DNA of 64,000 bases from Chryseobacterium gallinarum (lineage in GTDB: Bacteria > Bacteroidota > Bacteroidia > Flavobacteriales > Weeksellaceae), in assembly GCF_001021975.1 (NCBI RefSeq), contig NZ_CP009928.1, forward strand, positions 2,732,001-2,796,000, read 5' to 3'. Under the pieces are notes generated by a model. That model did no database searches, was not told the origin of the DNA, and saw nothing but the letters and a program-made list of their open reading frames with translations. Of this stretch, positions 25,976 to 34,243 are shown in pieces (within the stretch, counting starts at the first letter, position 1; each line of letters opens with the position of its first letter). Both the position numbers and the translations under genes were made by a program.

Positions 25976-25983
25976 TATTTTTG
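25976..25983 (+). promoter_or_regulatory. -7 promoter box of recR, leaderless layout
   Basis: TATTTTTG ends 5 bases before the recR ATG at 25989. With a start site about 6-7 bases past the box the mRNA would begin at or beside the ATG. Confidence 0.55.
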
Positions 25984-25988
25984 TCATT

Positions 25989-26600
25989 ATGGATTACCCA
26001 AGTAAAGTATTGGCAAAAGCGGTAGATGAAATCTCAGGATTGCCCGGTATCGGTAGAAAAACAGCCTTAAGACTGGCATTGCATCTGCTGAAACAGCCCA
26101 ATTCCAGGGCAACGAGTCTTGGAAACTCATTGATCAGTCTGGTCAATGAAATAAAATACTGTAAAGAATGTCATAATTTCTCTGATTTTGATATCTGCGA
26201 GATTTGCAGCAACGAAAAGAGAAATGGTGAACTGATCTGTATTGTAGAAGATGTAAGAGATGTCATTGCCATTGAAAATACCGGGAAATATACCGGGAAA
26301 TATTTGATTCTGGGAGGTAAAATTTCTCCGATGGAAGGAGTAGGGCCGGGGCAGCTGAATATTCCGAGTATTGAGAAAAAGTTGAATGAAGGTATTGTCA
26401 AGGAATTTATTTTTGCGTTAAGTGCTACTATGGAAGGAGATACTACGGCGTATTATATTTATAAAAAGTTTAAAAATTTCAAGGTTAATTTTTCAAGCAT
26501 TGCAAGAGGAATTTCGGTAGGGGATGAGCTTGAATATGCTGATGAAATTTCATTAGGAAGGTCTATTATCAACAGGTTGCCGTACAACGAAAAAGACTAA
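25989..26600 (+). CDS. recR: Recombination mediator RecR
   Basis: RecR works with RecO and RecF to load RecA on gapped DNA. The 203-residue product has the helix-hairpin-helix LPGIGRKTALRLALHLL (about residues 18-34), the four-cysteine zinc finger Cys58, Cys61, Cys70 and Cys73, and the Toprim domain with ELICIVEDVRDVIAIE near 80 and GGKISPMEGVGPGQLNI near 108. Length is the usual 195-205. The promoter is almost at the ATG. A glycosyltransferase gene starts one base after its stop, so the two are transcribed together even though their functions do not obviously meet. Confidence 0.96.
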   Translation: MDYPSKVLAKAVDEISGLPGIGRKTALRLALHLLKQPNSRATSLGNSLISLVNEIKYCKECHNFSDFDICEICSNEKRNGELICIVEDVRDVIAIENTGKYTGKYLILGGKISPMEGVGPGQLNIPSIEKKLNEGIVKEFIFALSATMEGDTTAYYIYKKFKNFKVNFSSIARGISVGDELEYADEISLGRSIINRLPYNEKD

Positions 26601-26601
26601 T

Positions 26602-27435
26602 ATGAAGCTGTCAGTTATTATCGTTAATTATAATGTTACCCCATTACTCAGAAACTGTCTTTTATCTATTCAGAAATATATACAGGAAGTGGAGTATGAG
26701 GTGATTGTAATTGATAATGCTTCTACAGATAGTTCATGGGGAGACCTTATTCCTGAATTTCCGTCTGTACACTTTATGGCTTCCGATACCAACGGAGGAT
26801 TTTCCAAGGCCAACAATCAAGCAATAAAATCAGCAAAAGGCGAATATCTTTTACTTTTAAATCCTGACACAGAGCTGGAAGGATTTTATATGGACGATCT
26901 TCTGGATTTTGCAGATTCCCGGCCCCGTTTTGGATGCCTGGGAGTACGTATGCATGATGCAGAAGGGAATTTCCTGCCGGAGAGCAAACGATCAGTTCCG
27001 GATATGTTTAACTCTTTTGAGAAGCTGTTTACCAATTTTAAAAAGAATAATTCAAAATCCTATTACAGAAATGATATTGAGGAAAATGCTGTTGCAGAAG
27101 TAGAAGTGGTTACCGGTGCTTTTTTATTGATTAAAAGGGAGGTTTACGAAAAAATAGGCAGATTGGATGAAGCCTATTTTATGTATGGGGAAGATATTGA
27201 TCTTTGTTATACCCTTCTTCAAAATGGGTATAAAAATTATTACTACGGAAAAGTCTCTCTTCTTCACTTAAAAGGGGAGAGTACGGTAAAAGATGAGGTT
27301 TATCTGGAAAGATTTTATGGAGCAATGCAAACCTTTATTGATAAATATTATAAAGGATCAAAGCCCCTGCAATACTCATTTCTGAAAGCAGGCTTAAAGC
27401 TAAGGCACCAGATTGAAAAGATAAAACTAAAATAA
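26602..27435 (+). CDS. Family 2 glycosyltransferase
   Basis: A 277-residue GT-A fold glycosyltransferase. The N-terminus KLSVIIVNYNVTPLLRNCLLSI and the sequence IVIDNASTDSSW (near residue 34) form the nucleotide-sugar site. LLLLNPDTEL near residue 79 supplies the metal-binding D-x-D-like motif, and the MYGEDIDLCYTLLQNGY segment near 194 carries the acceptor-side ED. The family includes rhamnosyl- and other cell-surface sugar transferases; the sugar cannot be named. It begins one base after the recR stop and is probably translated by reinitiation or coupling. A two-way terminator follows at 27474-27499. Confidence 0.92.
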   Translation: MKLSVIIVNYNVTPLLRNCLLSIQKYIQEVEYEVIVIDNASTDSSWGDLIPEFPSVHFMASDTNGGFSKANNQAIKSAKGEYLLLLNPDTELEGFYMDDLLDFADSRPRFGCLGVRMHDAEGNFLPESKRSVPDMFNSFEKLFTNFKKNNSKSYYRNDIEENAVAEVEVVTGAFLLIKREVYEKIGRLDEAYFMYGEDIDLCYTLLQNGYKNYYYGKVSLLHLKGESTVKDEVYLERFYGAMQTFIDKYYKGSKPLQYSFLKAGLKLRHQIEKIKLK

Positions 27436-27473
27436 TTGTTGACCAGTATAAGCCAAGATAGGGATTCAATAAA

Positions 27474-27499
27474 AAAAGCAACTCATTGAGTTGCTTTTT
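27474..27499. terminator. Bidirectional hairpin between the glycosyltransferase and secG genes
   Basis: AAAAAGCAACTCA and TGAGTTGCTTTTT form a 13-bp self-complementary stem that carries T-runs on both strands between converging genes. Confidence 0.85.
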
Positions 27500-27523
27500 A
27501 ATGTATAGATAATGATAATCTTC

Positions 27524-27886
27524 TTACTTTGCCGGTGCAGCAGGGGTCTGTGCCGGAGTTGTCGTTGTAGTTGTACCGGAAGAAGCTGGTGCAGTTTGTT
27601 TAGCCGGTGCTTCTTTCTTGGCCGGTTGCGGAGCCGGAGCTACCTGTGATGGTTTTCCTGTGATTACAACGCTTAAAAGGATAAGAACAATGATAGTTCC
27701 GCCCAGAGTCCATGTTGCTTTTTCCATGAAATCATTGGTTCTCTGTACCCCGAACTGTGCGGATGATGTTCCGCCAAAAGTACTGGAAAGACCTCCTCCT
27801 TTCGGATTTTGAGCCATAACAATGATTACCAGTAAAATACTTGCAATCATAATAAGAACCATCAATAGTGTAAATATAGTATCCAT
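27524..27886 (-). CDS. secG: Preprotein translocase subunit SecG
   Basis: SecG is a small inner-membrane partner of SecYE. The 120-residue product has an N-terminal TM helix (about residues 4-24), the loop MAQNPKGGGLSSTFGG (near 25-40) that is the SecG hallmark, and a second TM helix around 59-76. A Pro/Ala/Thr-rich tail follows (APAPQPAKKEAPAKQ), common in Bacteroidetes SecG and longer than in E. coli. A -7 box at 27912-27919 lies 26 bases upstream. Confidence 0.93.
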   Translation of the reverse strand: MDTIFTLLMVLIMIASILLVIIVMAQNPKGGGLSSTFGGTSSAQFGVQRTNDFMEKATWTLGGTIIVLILLSVVITGKPSQVAPAPQPAKKEAPAKQTAPASSGTTTTTTPAQTPAAPAK

Positions 27887-27911
27887 TAATTCTGATATCT
27901 TTTTGAATGGG

Positions 27912-27919
27912 CAAATTTA
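27912..27919 (-). promoter_or_regulatory. -7 promoter box of secG
   Basis: TAAATTTG on the minus strand, 26 bases upstream of the ATG at 27886. Confidence 0.5.
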
Positions 27920-28037
27920 ATCTTTTTTTACTGAACGACAAAAAAAGATGTTGAGAAATATGAATCAACTGTAAAAGTTTAAAAATTAAATAATGATTTT
28001 AAGCTAAAATGTTGTGGATAGCTTCGGAAAATAAAAA

Positions 28038-28057
28038 CCATCTCAGAAGTGAGATGG
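28038..28057 (-). terminator. Hairpin terminator after the M16 peptidase operon
   Basis: CCATCTCA and TGAGATGG form the stem with a 4-base loop; TTTTTA follows on the minus strand, 21 bases past the stop at 28079. Confidence 0.8.
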
Positions 28058-28078
28058 CTTTTATTAAAACATCTGTTT

Positions 28079-30109
28079 TTATTTAAAATCAGAATCTTTA
28101 GCCTCATTAAGCTTATAAGATTGTACGGCCATACTGATATCCATTCCTCCCATATTCTGGATAATGGTGAATGGAAGCTTTACCCCCGAAACATCTTTAT
28201 AGTCAGCATAGCTTGTCGGGATAGAACCTCCTTCTCCGCCTTTTATTTCTCCTGTTTTTAAGCCTGTTTTCACACTGTAATAATAGGTTTGTTTAGGACC
28301 TTTCACTACATATGAATCTTCATTGTTGTATTTTTCAATGCCTGCCAGTTTCAAATCTTTTGAACGGGTAAAAGCTAATTCTGGGAACAGCTCAGGTTCA
28401 GTCATATCCGCTTTCTGGCTATCATTCAGAGGGACTTTTTGGCCCTGACCTTCGGCATACCCGTCTTTACCGTCAAAAACAATTTTCTGAACAGTATTCC
28501 CCATTACTTTCATCTCCATAAACATTTTACTGCCTTTGGCCTGAATCAGTTTCATCGTCATATCCATATTCTGAACTTTGGTAGTAGCATCCATAGTAAT
28601 AGACGTTACTTTCTGAACGGCGGCCAAACCTCCTATTGCATTGATATATTTATCAGCAACAGAACCAATAGTGATGTTGGCATCTACTTTTTGAGCAGTG
28701 GGTTTACTAACGGGATTAGCCTCTTTATCAAAATATTTTACAGGGTAGCCCAGTTTCTCTAATCCTTCAGAAATATCGGACGCTTTACCGGCAACGAAAA
28801 TTCTGCTTTGGTTAGGGAGGATGGTGGTTTTTACGGCTTTGGAAACATCTGCTGCTGTTACCTTATCGATAGATTTCAGATAATTGGTGTAAAAATCAGC
28901 CGGAAGATCCTGAATTTTTTGGTTCAATGCAAACCTTGCTATGGTTTCAGGCTTTTCCAGGGACATAATAAAAGAACCTTTTAATTTAGCCTTTGCGTTT
29001 TCCAATTCTTCAGGTTTTACGGTTGAGATACCGTTAAGTTCGTTCATCAGTTCCTTAATTGCCTTATCGGTAACTTCATTTCTTACGCTTGTTTCAGCGG
29101 AGAATTCCGGAGAATATTTGCTGGCACTCATATTGGAATAAGCTCCGTATGTAAACCCGTTTTTCTCTCTAAGGTTCATAAAAAGCCTGGCTTCACCGCC
29201 ACCACCTAAAATATAATTGGCGATGGTAGCCGGGAAATAATCAGGATCTTTCATCCTGAGGTTATTCAGGTTGCTTACCGATAATACGGATTGTACAGCA
29301 GAAGGAACGTCAACTACATTGATTTCTGTTTTGGAAACATTGGAAGCGGGCTCTAACGCTGCAAATTTGGTATTTGATTTTTTCCAGCCCCCGAAAGCTT
29401 TTTCCACGAGAGGTTTTACCTGATCAAATTTTACGTCTCCAACAATTACCAGATAAGCATTGTCCGGAGCGTAGTACTTGTTATAAATATTTTGTACATC
29501 TGCCAATTGAATTTTATTGATAGATTCAATGGTTTCGAATTCTCCTCTTGAAGTATTCTTACCGTACATCAGGGCATTCGATACTCTTGAAGCAATAGAA
29601 GAAGCATTCTTTTCATCAGCTTTTAAGCCTTCAATGGTTCTTTCTTTTGCATTCTGAATTTCTTCCGCAGAGAATTTAGGATTTACAATGGCATCAGCCA
29701 TCAGTTCCAGTACTTCCGGAAAATATTTTGAAAGTGAATTGGAAGCAGCACCATTCGAACTGAAATTCAGGTTAGCTCCCAGGAAGTCCACCTTTTTATT
29801 GAATTCATCCTTGCTTACATTGGTGGTTCCGTTATCAAGCTGGCTTGCCATGATCTCGCTTACCCCGGCAATATCTCCTTCATAGTAAGGAGGTCTGTCC
29901 ATAGACAGAGTAGTGTTGACTCTTGGAAGTTTGTTGTTTTCCACCACCATTACCGTAAGACCGTTGCTCAGCTGGAATGTTTTGGGTTTTGCAATGTTGA
30001 TGGCAGGAGTAGGCCCCGGCTTCGGCATTGCATTAAGATCTATTTTCTGTGCAGACAGCATTCCTGCAAATAAAAATGCCGCTGCTATATATGTAAATTG
30101 CTTTTTCAT
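28079..30109 (-). CDS. M16 family peptidase-like protein, inactive subunit with C-terminal LolA-like domain
   Basis: A 676-residue exported protein (MKKQFTYIAAAFLFAGMLSAQ signal peptide). Residues about 35-460 are two M16 peptidase-fold halves. The zinc motif HxxEH is absent (the equivalent region reads GVSEIMASQLDNGTT), while the R/Y pair of non-catalytic M16B partners is present in GEARLFMNLREKNGFTYGAYSN near residue 306. Residues about 480-676, from VADKYINAIGGLAAVQKV, resemble the LolA/outer-membrane-lipoprotein-sorting beta fold and are a C-terminal addition. The active partner gene ends 8 bases upstream, so the two should form a heteromeric peptidase. Function of the C-terminal domain is open. 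Confidence 0.88.
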   Translation of the reverse strand: MKKQFTYIAAAFLFAGMLSAQKIDLNAMPKPGPTPAINIAKPKTFQLSNGLTVMVVENNKLPRVNTTLSMDRPPYYEGDIAGVSEIMASQLDNGTTNVSKDEFNKKVDFLGANLNFSSNGAASNSLSKYFPEVLELMADAIVNPKFSAEEIQNAKERTIEGLKADEKNASSIASRVSNALMYGKNTSRGEFETIESINKIQLADVQNIYNKYYAPDNAYLVIVGDVKFDQVKPLVEKAFGGWKKSNTKFAALEPASNVSKTEINVVDVPSAVQSVLSVSNLNNLRMKDPDYFPATIANYILGGGGEARLFMNLREKNGFTYGAYSNMSASKYSPEFSAETSVRNEVTDKAIKELMNELNGISTVKPEELENAKAKLKGSFIMSLEKPETIARFALNQKIQDLPADFYTNYLKSIDKVTAADVSKAVKTTILPNQSRIFVAGKASDISEGLEKLGYPVKYFDKEANPVSKPTAQKVDANITIGSVADKYINAIGGLAAVQKVTSITMDATTKVQNMDMTMKLIQAKGSKMFMEMKVMGNTVQKIVFDGKDGYAEGQGQKVPLNDSQKADMTEPELFPELAFTRSKDLKLAGIEKYNNEDSYVVKGPKQTYYYSVKTGLKTGEIKGGEGGSIPTSYADYKDVSGVKLPFTIIQNMGGMDISMAVQSYKLNEAKDSDFK

Positions 30110-30117
30110 TGGTAAAA

Positions 30118-31431
30118 TTATTTTTTCTCAGGAACGTAGTTGATGATGATTCTTTGGTTGGAATTCAAATACTTTTTAGCTGCATTCTGAATGTCCTGTC
30201 TCGTGATTGATCTGTAAATATCAATTTCTTTATTGATGAGATTGGTGTCACCCATCAATACATGGTTGGTTGCCAAAGAAGCTGCAATCCCCTGAATGCT
30301 GGAATTTTGGTTGACAAACTGGTTCTCAAACTGATTTTGAAGTTTCTGATAATCTTCCTCCGATATCAGGGTAGTCTGCAGTTTTTTGATCTCTGCATCA
30401 ATATCGGCCTGTAAAGTCTGCTTGGTTGTCTGTCCCATCGGGATGGCGAAGAAAGCAAAAATACTGTAATCTTCAAGCCCCTGATTGAATGCCGCTACCT
30501 GAAGTGCTTTTTTCTCCTGGTCTACTAATTTTTTATATAAAACGGAAGATTTACCATTGCTCAGATAAGATGAAAGCATATCCAGAACATAGGCATCTTT
30601 TTCTTTATTGGCAGGAGTCCTGTAGGCAAAAACATAGGCAGGAAGCTGAATGTTCGGGTCTGTAGCCGTTACTTCTTTTTCCTGGGTAATCGGAGCATCT
30701 TTCGGGAAGTTTTTCGGATACACTGTCCCTTTTGGAATACCACCGTAGTATTCCTGAATCCATTTCTTAGTTTGCTCAGGTTTGATATCGCCTGCTACCA
30801 CTAAAGTGGCATTATTCGGCACATAAAATTTCTTGTAGAATGCCTGGAATTCTTCAAGTTTTGCAGCATTAAGGTCATCCATGGAACCAATGGTAGGCCA
30901 ATTATAAGGGTGATTGGTAAACAGGTTTTTCTGAATAGTCGGGAAAAGATTTCCATAAGGCTGGTTATCCATTCTTAGCCTTTTTTCTTCTTTTACCACC
31001 TCCCTCTGTGTATCTACCCCAATCTGGTTGATAACGGCATGACGCATCCTTTCGGCTTCCATCCAAAGCCCCAATTGTTCATTGTTCGATGGAAAAGTTT
31101 CGTAGTAATACGTTCTGTCGTTAGTGGTATTGGCATTATTTTGTCCTCCGTTTGAAGAAACGATCTTAAACCAGTCACCTCTTTTAATATTAGGAGTTCC
31201 TTCAAATAAAAGATGCTCAAAAAAGTGTGCAAAGCCGGTTCTTCCTTTTACTTCATCTTTTGCTCCTACATGGTACATTACTCCTGTTGTAACTACAGGA
31301 GCTGAATTGTCCTGATGAAGAATTACATGAAGACCGTTTGGAAGGTCATACTCTTCAAATTTGATTTGCTGCGCATTCAGCATGAGTCCGAAGAAGGCCA
31401 CGGCTGCAGCAGAAAGAAGTCGTTTTTTCAT
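30118..31431 (-). CDS. M16 family zinc metallopeptidase, catalytic subunit
   Basis: A 437-residue exported protein starting MKKRLLSAAAVAFFGLMLNAQQ. The zinc-binding inverted motif reads HFFEH at residues 69-73, and the further Glu ligand is supplied by the downstream EVVKEEKR stretch (near 144-149). The second M16 half covers about 190-420. This is the M16B arrangement where a catalytic chain pairs with a non-catalytic one, which is the next gene, 8 bases downstream. Peptide substrates of this pair are expected to be small unfolded peptides in the periplasm; the exact ones are not known. No clear -7 box was seen upstream. Confidence 0.92.
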   Translation of the reverse strand: MKKRLLSAAAVAFFGLMLNAQQIKFEEYDLPNGLHVILHQDNSAPVVTTGVMYHVGAKDEVKGRTGFAHFFEHLLFEGTPNIKRGDWFKIVSSNGGQNNANTTNDRTYYYETFPSNNEQLGLWMEAERMRHAVINQIGVDTQREVVKEEKRLRMDNQPYGNLFPTIQKNLFTNHPYNWPTIGSMDDLNAAKLEEFQAFYKKFYVPNNATLVVAGDIKPEQTKKWIQEYYGGIPKGTVYPKNFPKDAPITQEKEVTATDPNIQLPAYVFAYRTPANKEKDAYVLDMLSSYLSNGKSSVLYKKLVDQEKKALQVAAFNQGLEDYSIFAFFAIPMGQTTKQTLQADIDAEIKKLQTTLISEEDYQKLQNQFENQFVNQNSSIQGIAASLATNHVLMGDTNLINKEIDIYRSITRQDIQNAAKKYLNSNQRIIINYVPEKK

Positions 31432-31667
31432 AAACTTAGAAATTGTTTTGATAAATTAGTAGCAAAAATGCATTAAATGTTACATATATTGTGAAATAAA
31501 AGACAGGAAATTAGAAGTTCTGAAACGAAAAGCATTTTTCCGCTCTCTATTTTCGTTTTGATGTTATACTTCAAGTAAAAGCAGCACAGTTTCAGCATTT
31601 GAGTACAATTACCAGGCTTTCGGTTTCTAACTTCTGTATGAAAATTTGAAATCTCCCTTGAATACCT

Positions 31668-31675
31668 TAATTTTG
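31668..31675 (+). promoter_or_regulatory. -7 promoter box of the helicase gene
   Basis: TAATTTTG matches TAnnTTTG and lies 22 bases upstream of the ATG at 31697, inside the longer in-frame extension, supporting the inner start. Confidence 0.5.
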
Positions 31676-31696
31676 TGTTCCCAAAAAAATTGCAGT

Positions 31697-34027
31697 ATGG
31701 ACTATCTGAAAGGACTCAATGAATCACAATATGAAGCCGTTACCTCTTTACAGGGGCCTCTCATGGTACTTGCAGGAGCAGGTTCCGGCAAAACACGTGT
31801 ACTTACCATGCGTATTGCCCATTTGATCAGTAATGGCGTAGATCCTTTCAACATTCTGGCTCTAACCTTTACCAATAAGGCGGCCCGGGAAATGAAAGAC
31901 CGTATCGCTAAGGTAGTAGGGGATAGCAATGCAAGAAGCCTTTGGATGGGAACTTTTCACTCTGTTTTTGCAAGGATTTTAAGAATAGAAGCCCATTATC
32001 TGGGATACCCTTCCAATTTTACCATCTATGACCAGCAGGATGCCCTGAATGTGATTAAAAAGGTTTTAAAAGATATGAATATTGATGCTGATCTTTATAA
32101 ACCTAAGAAAGTTCAGGCAAGAATTTCAACCTATAAAAACAATCTGATTACCGTTAAAGCCTATTTCAACAATCCTGAACTGATGGAAGCTGATGAAAAG
32201 GCCAATATGAAGTTTATCGGCCAGATTTATCAAAGATATGTAGAGGCCTGTTTCAGAAATGGTGCTATGGATTTTGATGACCTATTGTTGAAAACCAATG
32301 AGCTGCTGACTCGTTTCCCTGAAGTGCTGGCAAAATATCAGGACCGGTTCAGGTATATCATGGTAGATGAGTACCAGGATACCAACCATTCGCAGTACCT
32401 TATTGTGAAGGCATTGGCCTCAAAATTTGAAAATATCTGTGTGGTAGGAGATGACGCCCAGTCTATTTATTCTTTCCGTGGAGCGAATATTTATAATATC
32501 CTGAATTTTAAAAAAGATTATCCGGATGCTAAAACAGTATCTTTGGAACAGAATTATCGCTCAACCCAGAATATTGTAAATGCAGCCAATGTGGTGATTG
32601 CCAAAAATTTACAGCAATTTAAGAAAAATGTTTTCAGTGATAATGAAGAAGGAGATAAAATCAAAATATACCGTTCCCTTTCCGATGCTGATGAAGCGAA
32701 TTTTGTTGCCGGAAATATCTGGGAACTTCGCAACAGGGATCAGAGGAAATATAGTGATTTTGCTATTTTATATAGAACGAATTCACAAACCCGGGCTTTT
32801 GAAGATGCCTTAAGGCGTAAAAATATACCGTACAAAGTATACGGTGGACTTTCCTTCTACCAAAGGAAAGAAGTGAAGGACCTTATCGGATACCTGCGTC
32901 TTTTGATCAATGAAAACGATTCAGAAGCATTGATGAGAATTATCAATTATCCGGCAAGAGGGATTGGAGAAACTACTCAGAACAAACTGATCGTGTTTGC
33001 AGATGCACACAATATTTCAGTTTCAAAAGTATTGGATAACCTTCCGATGTATGCCCCACAGCTGGGACTAAATAATGGAGTATTAAACAAACTTAATGAT
33101 TTCTGGTCCATGATCAAGGCATTCCAGGTGCTGTTGAAAACGGAAACCGCTTACAGTGTTGCTATGGAAGTAGCGAAGCGAAGTGGCCTTATCAAGTTCC
33201 TGAAAGATGATCAGACTCCGGAAGGAATTTCCAGGGTAGAAAACGTTCAGGAATTAATGAACTCCATGCAGGGATTCATTGAAGAACAAATGCAGCTGGA
33301 AGATGGTGACCCGAGCCTTTCCAATTTCCTGGAAAATATTGCGCTTTCCGCAGATACCCAGGATAAAGATCAGGATGATGACATGGTTTCTTTAATGACC
33401 ATTCACCTTTCAAAGGGGCTTGAGTTTCCGGTAGTACATCTGGTAGGACTTGAAGAAAACCTTTTCCCGAGCTTTATGAGTTCTGCAACCCGGGAAGATC
33501 TGGAAGAAGAAAGACGCCTGTTTTATGTAGCGCTCACAAGAGCTGAGAAACAAGCCTTTTTCTCTTATGCAATTTCTCGTTTTCAGTGGGGAAAAATTAC
33601 AGATGCGGAACCTTCAAGATTCCTGAGTGAGATTGATGATGAATATATTGAATTCCTTAATCCTGCTATGGAAAAAAGGTTTATTAATAATGCAGGGATC
33701 AAATCCAATATTTTTGATGAACATCCTTCTGAAGCAAGAAGCTTTAAAAAAGTTGAGAAAAAGACCATTAACAGGGAAGAACATTCAAAGCCTGCACCGG
33801 AACCAAGGAAACTGAAGCCGGTGAGCACGGCAAAAATTATCAACCCCAGTGGAGCCTCTTCACAAGATATTGAAGTGGGTGATAAAGTAAGACATGACCG
33901 TTTCGGAATTGGCGAAGTCACTTTTTTGGATGGTACAGATCCACAAAATATCAAAGCAAAAGTAGTTTTCATGCATGAGGGAGAGAAAAACCTAATCCTG
34001 AAATATGCAAAACTTACTAAGATTTAG
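31697..34027 (+). CDS. UvrD/PcrA-like superfamily 1A DNA helicase
   Basis: A 776-residue ATP-dependent 3'-5' helicase for repair and replication restart. The Q-motif region LNESQYEAV leads into Walker A GAGSGKT at residues 27-33. Motif Ia TFTNKAAREMKDR is near 54, motif II DEYQDTN near 221, motif III GDDAQSIYSFRGA near 252, motif IV LEQNYRS near 282, and motif VI VALTRAEKQ near 610. The C-terminal tail with VGDKVRHDRFGIGEVTFLDG is the PcrA/UvrD beta-barrel that binds RNA polymerase. From the ATG at 31697 the product starts MDYLKGLN as is usual; an upstream start would add 17 unrelated residues. A terminator follows directly. Confidence 0.95.
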   Translation: MDYLKGLNESQYEAVTSLQGPLMVLAGAGSGKTRVLTMRIAHLISNGVDPFNILALTFTNKAAREMKDRIAKVVGDSNARSLWMGTFHSVFARILRIEAHYLGYPSNFTIYDQQDALNVIKKVLKDMNIDADLYKPKKVQARISTYKNNLITVKAYFNNPELMEADEKANMKFIGQIYQRYVEACFRNGAMDFDDLLLKTNELLTRFPEVLAKYQDRFRYIMVDEYQDTNHSQYLIVKALASKFENICVVGDDAQSIYSFRGANIYNILNFKKDYPDAKTVSLEQNYRSTQNIVNAANVVIAKNLQQFKKNVFSDNEEGDKIKIYRSLSDADEANFVAGNIWELRNRDQRKYSDFAILYRTNSQTRAFEDALRRKNIPYKVYGGLSFYQRKEVKDLIGYLRLLINENDSEALMRIINYPARGIGETTQNKLIVFADAHNISVSKVLDNLPMYAPQLGLNNGVLNKLNDFWSMIKAFQVLLKTETAYSVAMEVAKRSGLIKFLKDDQTPEGISRVENVQELMNSMQGFIEEQMQLEDGDPSLSNFLENIALSADTQDKDQDDDMVSLMTIHLSKGLEFPVVHLVGLEENLFPSFMSSATREDLEEERRLFYVALTRAEKQAFFSYAISRFQWGKITDAEPSRFLSEIDDEYIEFLNPAMEKRFINNAGIKSNIFDEHPSEARSFKKVEKKTINREEHSKPAPEPRKLKPVSTAKIINPSGASSQDIEVGDKVRHDRFGIGEVTFLDGTDPQNIKAKVVFMHEGEKNLILKYAKLTKI

Positions 34028-34043
34028 ATAAAATTTATTTCAT

Positions 34044-34077
34044 AAACGGATCCAAAGAATTGGATCCGTTTTTTTCT
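34044..34077 (+). terminator. Hairpin terminator after the helicase gene
   Basis: AAACGGATCCAA and TTGGATCCGTTT pair around a 4-base loop and run into TTTTTTCTT. Confidence 0.85.
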
Positions 34078-34159
34078 TAAATCTTTATATTTTTAATTTA
34101 AAAAAACTTAACTTTAATAAGGGATAGAAAGAAACGATCATAATTTTTTACAAAAACAA

Positions 34160-34201
34160 AGTCTATTAATTTTGTAGACTAATGAATATATTTTACATTT
34201 G
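34160..34201 (+). promoter_or_regulatory. Promoter with full -33/-7 elements and dyad for the TonB receptor gene
   Basis: TTTG at 34171-34174 and TACATTTG at 34194-34201 are separated by 19 bases, the spacing known for flavobacterial promoters. A dyad AGTCTA (34160-34165) / TAGACT (34175-34180) flanks the -33 element, which could be an operator. Confidence 0.55.
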
Positions 34202-34243
34202 CACCTTGTAAAAACATAAATGTTCAATCAAATTTTAAACTAT

